Shown here one piece after another: positions 4,692 through 6,233 of a DNA stretch of 6,233 bases. Numbering within the stretch: the stretch's first letter is position 1; every line of letters starts with the position of its first letter. The translations under genes and the position numbers were made by a program. Source of the stretch: Candidatus Methanophagales archaeon (GTDB taxonomy: Archaea; Halobacteriota; Syntropharchaeia; Alkanophagales; Methanospirareceae); contig DAOUUS010000098.1 in NCBI GenBank assembly GCA_030668065.1, positions 1 to 6,233 on the forward strand. Reading direction: 5' to 3'. The notes beneath the pieces were generated by a model, which worked only from the letters and a program-made list of their open reading frames with translations, was not told the origin of the DNA and made no database searches.

Positions 4692-6233
4692 ATGAGTAAA
4701 TTTTACGAAGTACGAACTCGTGACGGTGCAGCGAGATTAGGTAAATTAGCGTTAAGCGAGAGTATGCAAACGCCGCTGATGCTCCGGCTAGAAAGCGGGG
4801 ATGGACTTGCGGTAGTTCGTGCTGACGATTCAAACTTTGATGATTTAGCGTCCGAAGAAACGTGGACTGCAGTCCGAGGAACTGTGCTGTTACCGGAAAT
4901 ACATCCTTCATTTACGAATGTGACCTCATTATTTACCGATTTCTTCGTGCTCGCTTTTGCTTCCAGTTTGCTTCGTAGCCCGCGAGATTTTGTACGGCGA
5001 GTTATTGATACACGAAACGCGCTCCCGCCAGATGTCGCGTTATGGGTTCCTGCGATAGCGACACCGGAAAATGCGGCTATTCTGTTTTACATGGGCGTGG
5101 ACATATTAGACGACACGAATGCGGTACTAAAAGGCTACCAGGGCATTTATCAGATGGAAGACGGCGAAGCAAGAATAAGTGATTTAGAGGACTTACCCTG
5201 CAATTGTACTGTTTGTGTCGATCTACGTATAGACGAGTTACGAGAACGGGATAGGAAAGAACGGGCGTTGCTGCTCGCAAGGCATAACACGCTGCTACTG
5301 GATAAAGAAGTGAAGAAGACAAGAGCGTGCATACGAGCGGGTAATTTACGCGAGTACGTGGAGATGAAGGTACGAGCTTCTACGTTTCTAACCGCAGTGT
5401 TAAGACTCCTGGACTTTAACGAAGAGCAGTATTTCGAGCAACGAACGCCGGTCGCACGAAAACAGATTATGAATGTGAATACGATGGAATCGTTAAAGCG
5501 AATAGAGGTGAAACGGTTTGCGAGTCGAGTTCTGGACCGGTACGAACCCCCGACACGGCAAATAATGCTGATACTGCCGTGTTCCGCACGGAAACCGTAT
5601 TCACGCTCGAATTCGCATACGAAGTTCATCGAAGCGATTGGGGCATATAGAGGTAGCATCCATGAACTCATTTTGACGTCACCGCTGGGTGTCGTACCGA
5701 GAGAGCTTGAAGTAGTTTACCCCGCTGCGTTCTATGACATACCGGTAACTGGATACTGGGATTCTGAGGAGCGCGACTGGGTGTCTTCATGCTTGCGTGC
5801 ATACCTGAAGAAGAACCGGAAGAGTTACGAGGTGGTGGTTGCGCATCTCGGTGGTGCATACAAAGAGATATGTACCGGAGTTGCCGCTGAGTTGGGCATA
5901 GAAATTATGTTCACATGCGAGAAAAACGAGAAAACGACTTCAAACGAAGCGTTGAATAGGCTGAACGCTAGAATAGCGGAGTTATGTACCGACCAAAAGC
6001 GACTTTACGGATATGAACAGAAATCCGGCATAGTAAAAGCAATGGCTGATTTCCAGGTTGGTATTGGTGCTGGTAGCGAGCTTATGACGAGTAAAGCAGA
6101 CGAAAAGCTAAAAATAACCGGGAAGTTCCCGTTTCACAAACTTAGTGCCGATAACGAGGTACTTGCGAGAATCGTGCCGCAGTACGGGCTTTTAACGTTT
6201 ACGTTGAATGGTGCACGTAGAATTACGAATCTG
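4692..6233 (+). CDS. arcS: Archaeosine synthase ArcS (TgtA2), C-terminal end cut off by window
   Basis: ArcS acts on tRNA at position 15 in the D-loop after the archaeal TGT has inserted preQ0. It adds lysine to the nitrile of the base, and the radical-SAM partner RaSEA then releases archaeosine (established for the family). The frame is open for 514 codons to the right edge. Residues 1-240 are the TGT-like barrel, with the zinc ligands C170-x-C172-x2-C175 and H198. The diagnostic ArcS core P296-C-x3-K301-P-Y-x2-S306-x2-H309 is intact, followed by the conserved SPLGVVPRELE and YPAAFYDIPVTGYWD. The end (PQYGLLTFTLNGARRI) is where the C-terminal PUA region should begin, so roughly 70-100 residues are missing. 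A TAG codon lies immediately before the ATG, fixing this as the earliest start. No Shine-Dalgarno sequence is visible, so initiation may differ from that of the por genes. raSEA is not in the window. Confidence 0.93.
   Translation, partial: MSKFYEVRTRDGAARLGKLALSESMQTPLMLRLESGDGLAVVRADDSNFDDLASEETWTAVRGTVLLPEIHPSFTNVTSLFTDFFVLAFASSLLRSPRDFVRRVIDTRNALPPDVALWVPAIATPENAAILFYMGVDILDDTNAVLKGYQGIYQMEDGEARISDLEDLPCNCTVCVDLRIDELRERDRKERALLLARHNTLLLDKEVKKTRACIRAGNLREYVEMKVRASTFLTAVLRLLDFNEEQYFEQRTPVARKQIMNVNTMESLKRIEVKRFASRVLDRYEPPTRQIMLILPCSARKPYSRSNSHTKFIEAIGAYRGSIHELILTSPLGVVPRELEVVYPAAFYDIPVTGYWDSEERDWVSSCLRAYLKKNRKSYEVVVAHLGGAYKEICTGVAAELGIEIMFTCEKNEKTTSNEALNRLNARIAELCTDQKRLYGYEQKSGIVKAMADFQVGIGAGSELMTSKADEKLKITGKFPFHKLSADNEVLARIVPQYGLLTFTLNGARRITNL

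Noticed and set aside
4594..4911. Minus-strand open frame beside arcS
   Set aside because: It overlaps the start of arcS on the opposite strand and its product has no recognisable motif.
5077..5859. Three minus-strand open frames (5077-5322, 5150-5671, 5668-5859)
   Set aside because: All are antisense to arcS, which carries the diagnostic ArcS motif in this stretch.

Overview
The window looks archaeal, most likely from a euryarchaeon. The evidence is an archaeosine synthase gene, separate gamma and delta subunit genes of a pyruvate:ferredoxin oxidoreductase, TATA-box-like elements about 25 bases ahead of probable transcription starts, and a large secreted PKD/FG-GAP surface protein. From memory, the C-terminal domain of that protein resembles domains in methane- and alkane-oxidising or methanogenic lineages (for example ANME-1 relatives). 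This placement is a weak inference.

Layout. On the minus strand at the left edge, a two-gene module (1-624) encodes a minimal nucleotidyltransferase (MNT) followed by an overlapping HEPN-fold partner that runs off the window. Its motifs match the MntA/HepT type of toxin-antitoxin pair. A gap of about 225 bases (625-849) holds an imperfect inverted repeat made of 10-base units and a T-rich terminator. Next, still on the minus strand, comes an 895-residue exported protein (850-3537). It has a signal peptide, ten Ca-binding FG-GAP-like repeats, a PKD domain and a C-terminal domain of unassigned function.

A divergent promoter region of 190 bases (3538-3727) separates it from the plus-strand genes porG (3728-4273) and porD (4303-4593). 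After a 98-base gap comes arcS/tgtA2 (4692 to the right edge, incomplete at its C terminus).

How the genes work together. porG and porD form a short operon for two subunits of the enzyme that links acetyl-CoA and pyruvate through ferredoxin. The catalytic porA and porB genes do not follow, so they must lie elsewhere. ArcS acts in tRNA modification at position 15 and is probably only a neighbour. The surface protein and the MNT/HEPN pair are accessory functions on the opposite strand. I found no new multi-gene system that the sequence clearly supports. The most unusual items are the two-unit (60/58-residue) higher-order periodicity of the FG-GAP array, the split por cluster, and the 10-base-unit inverted repeat.
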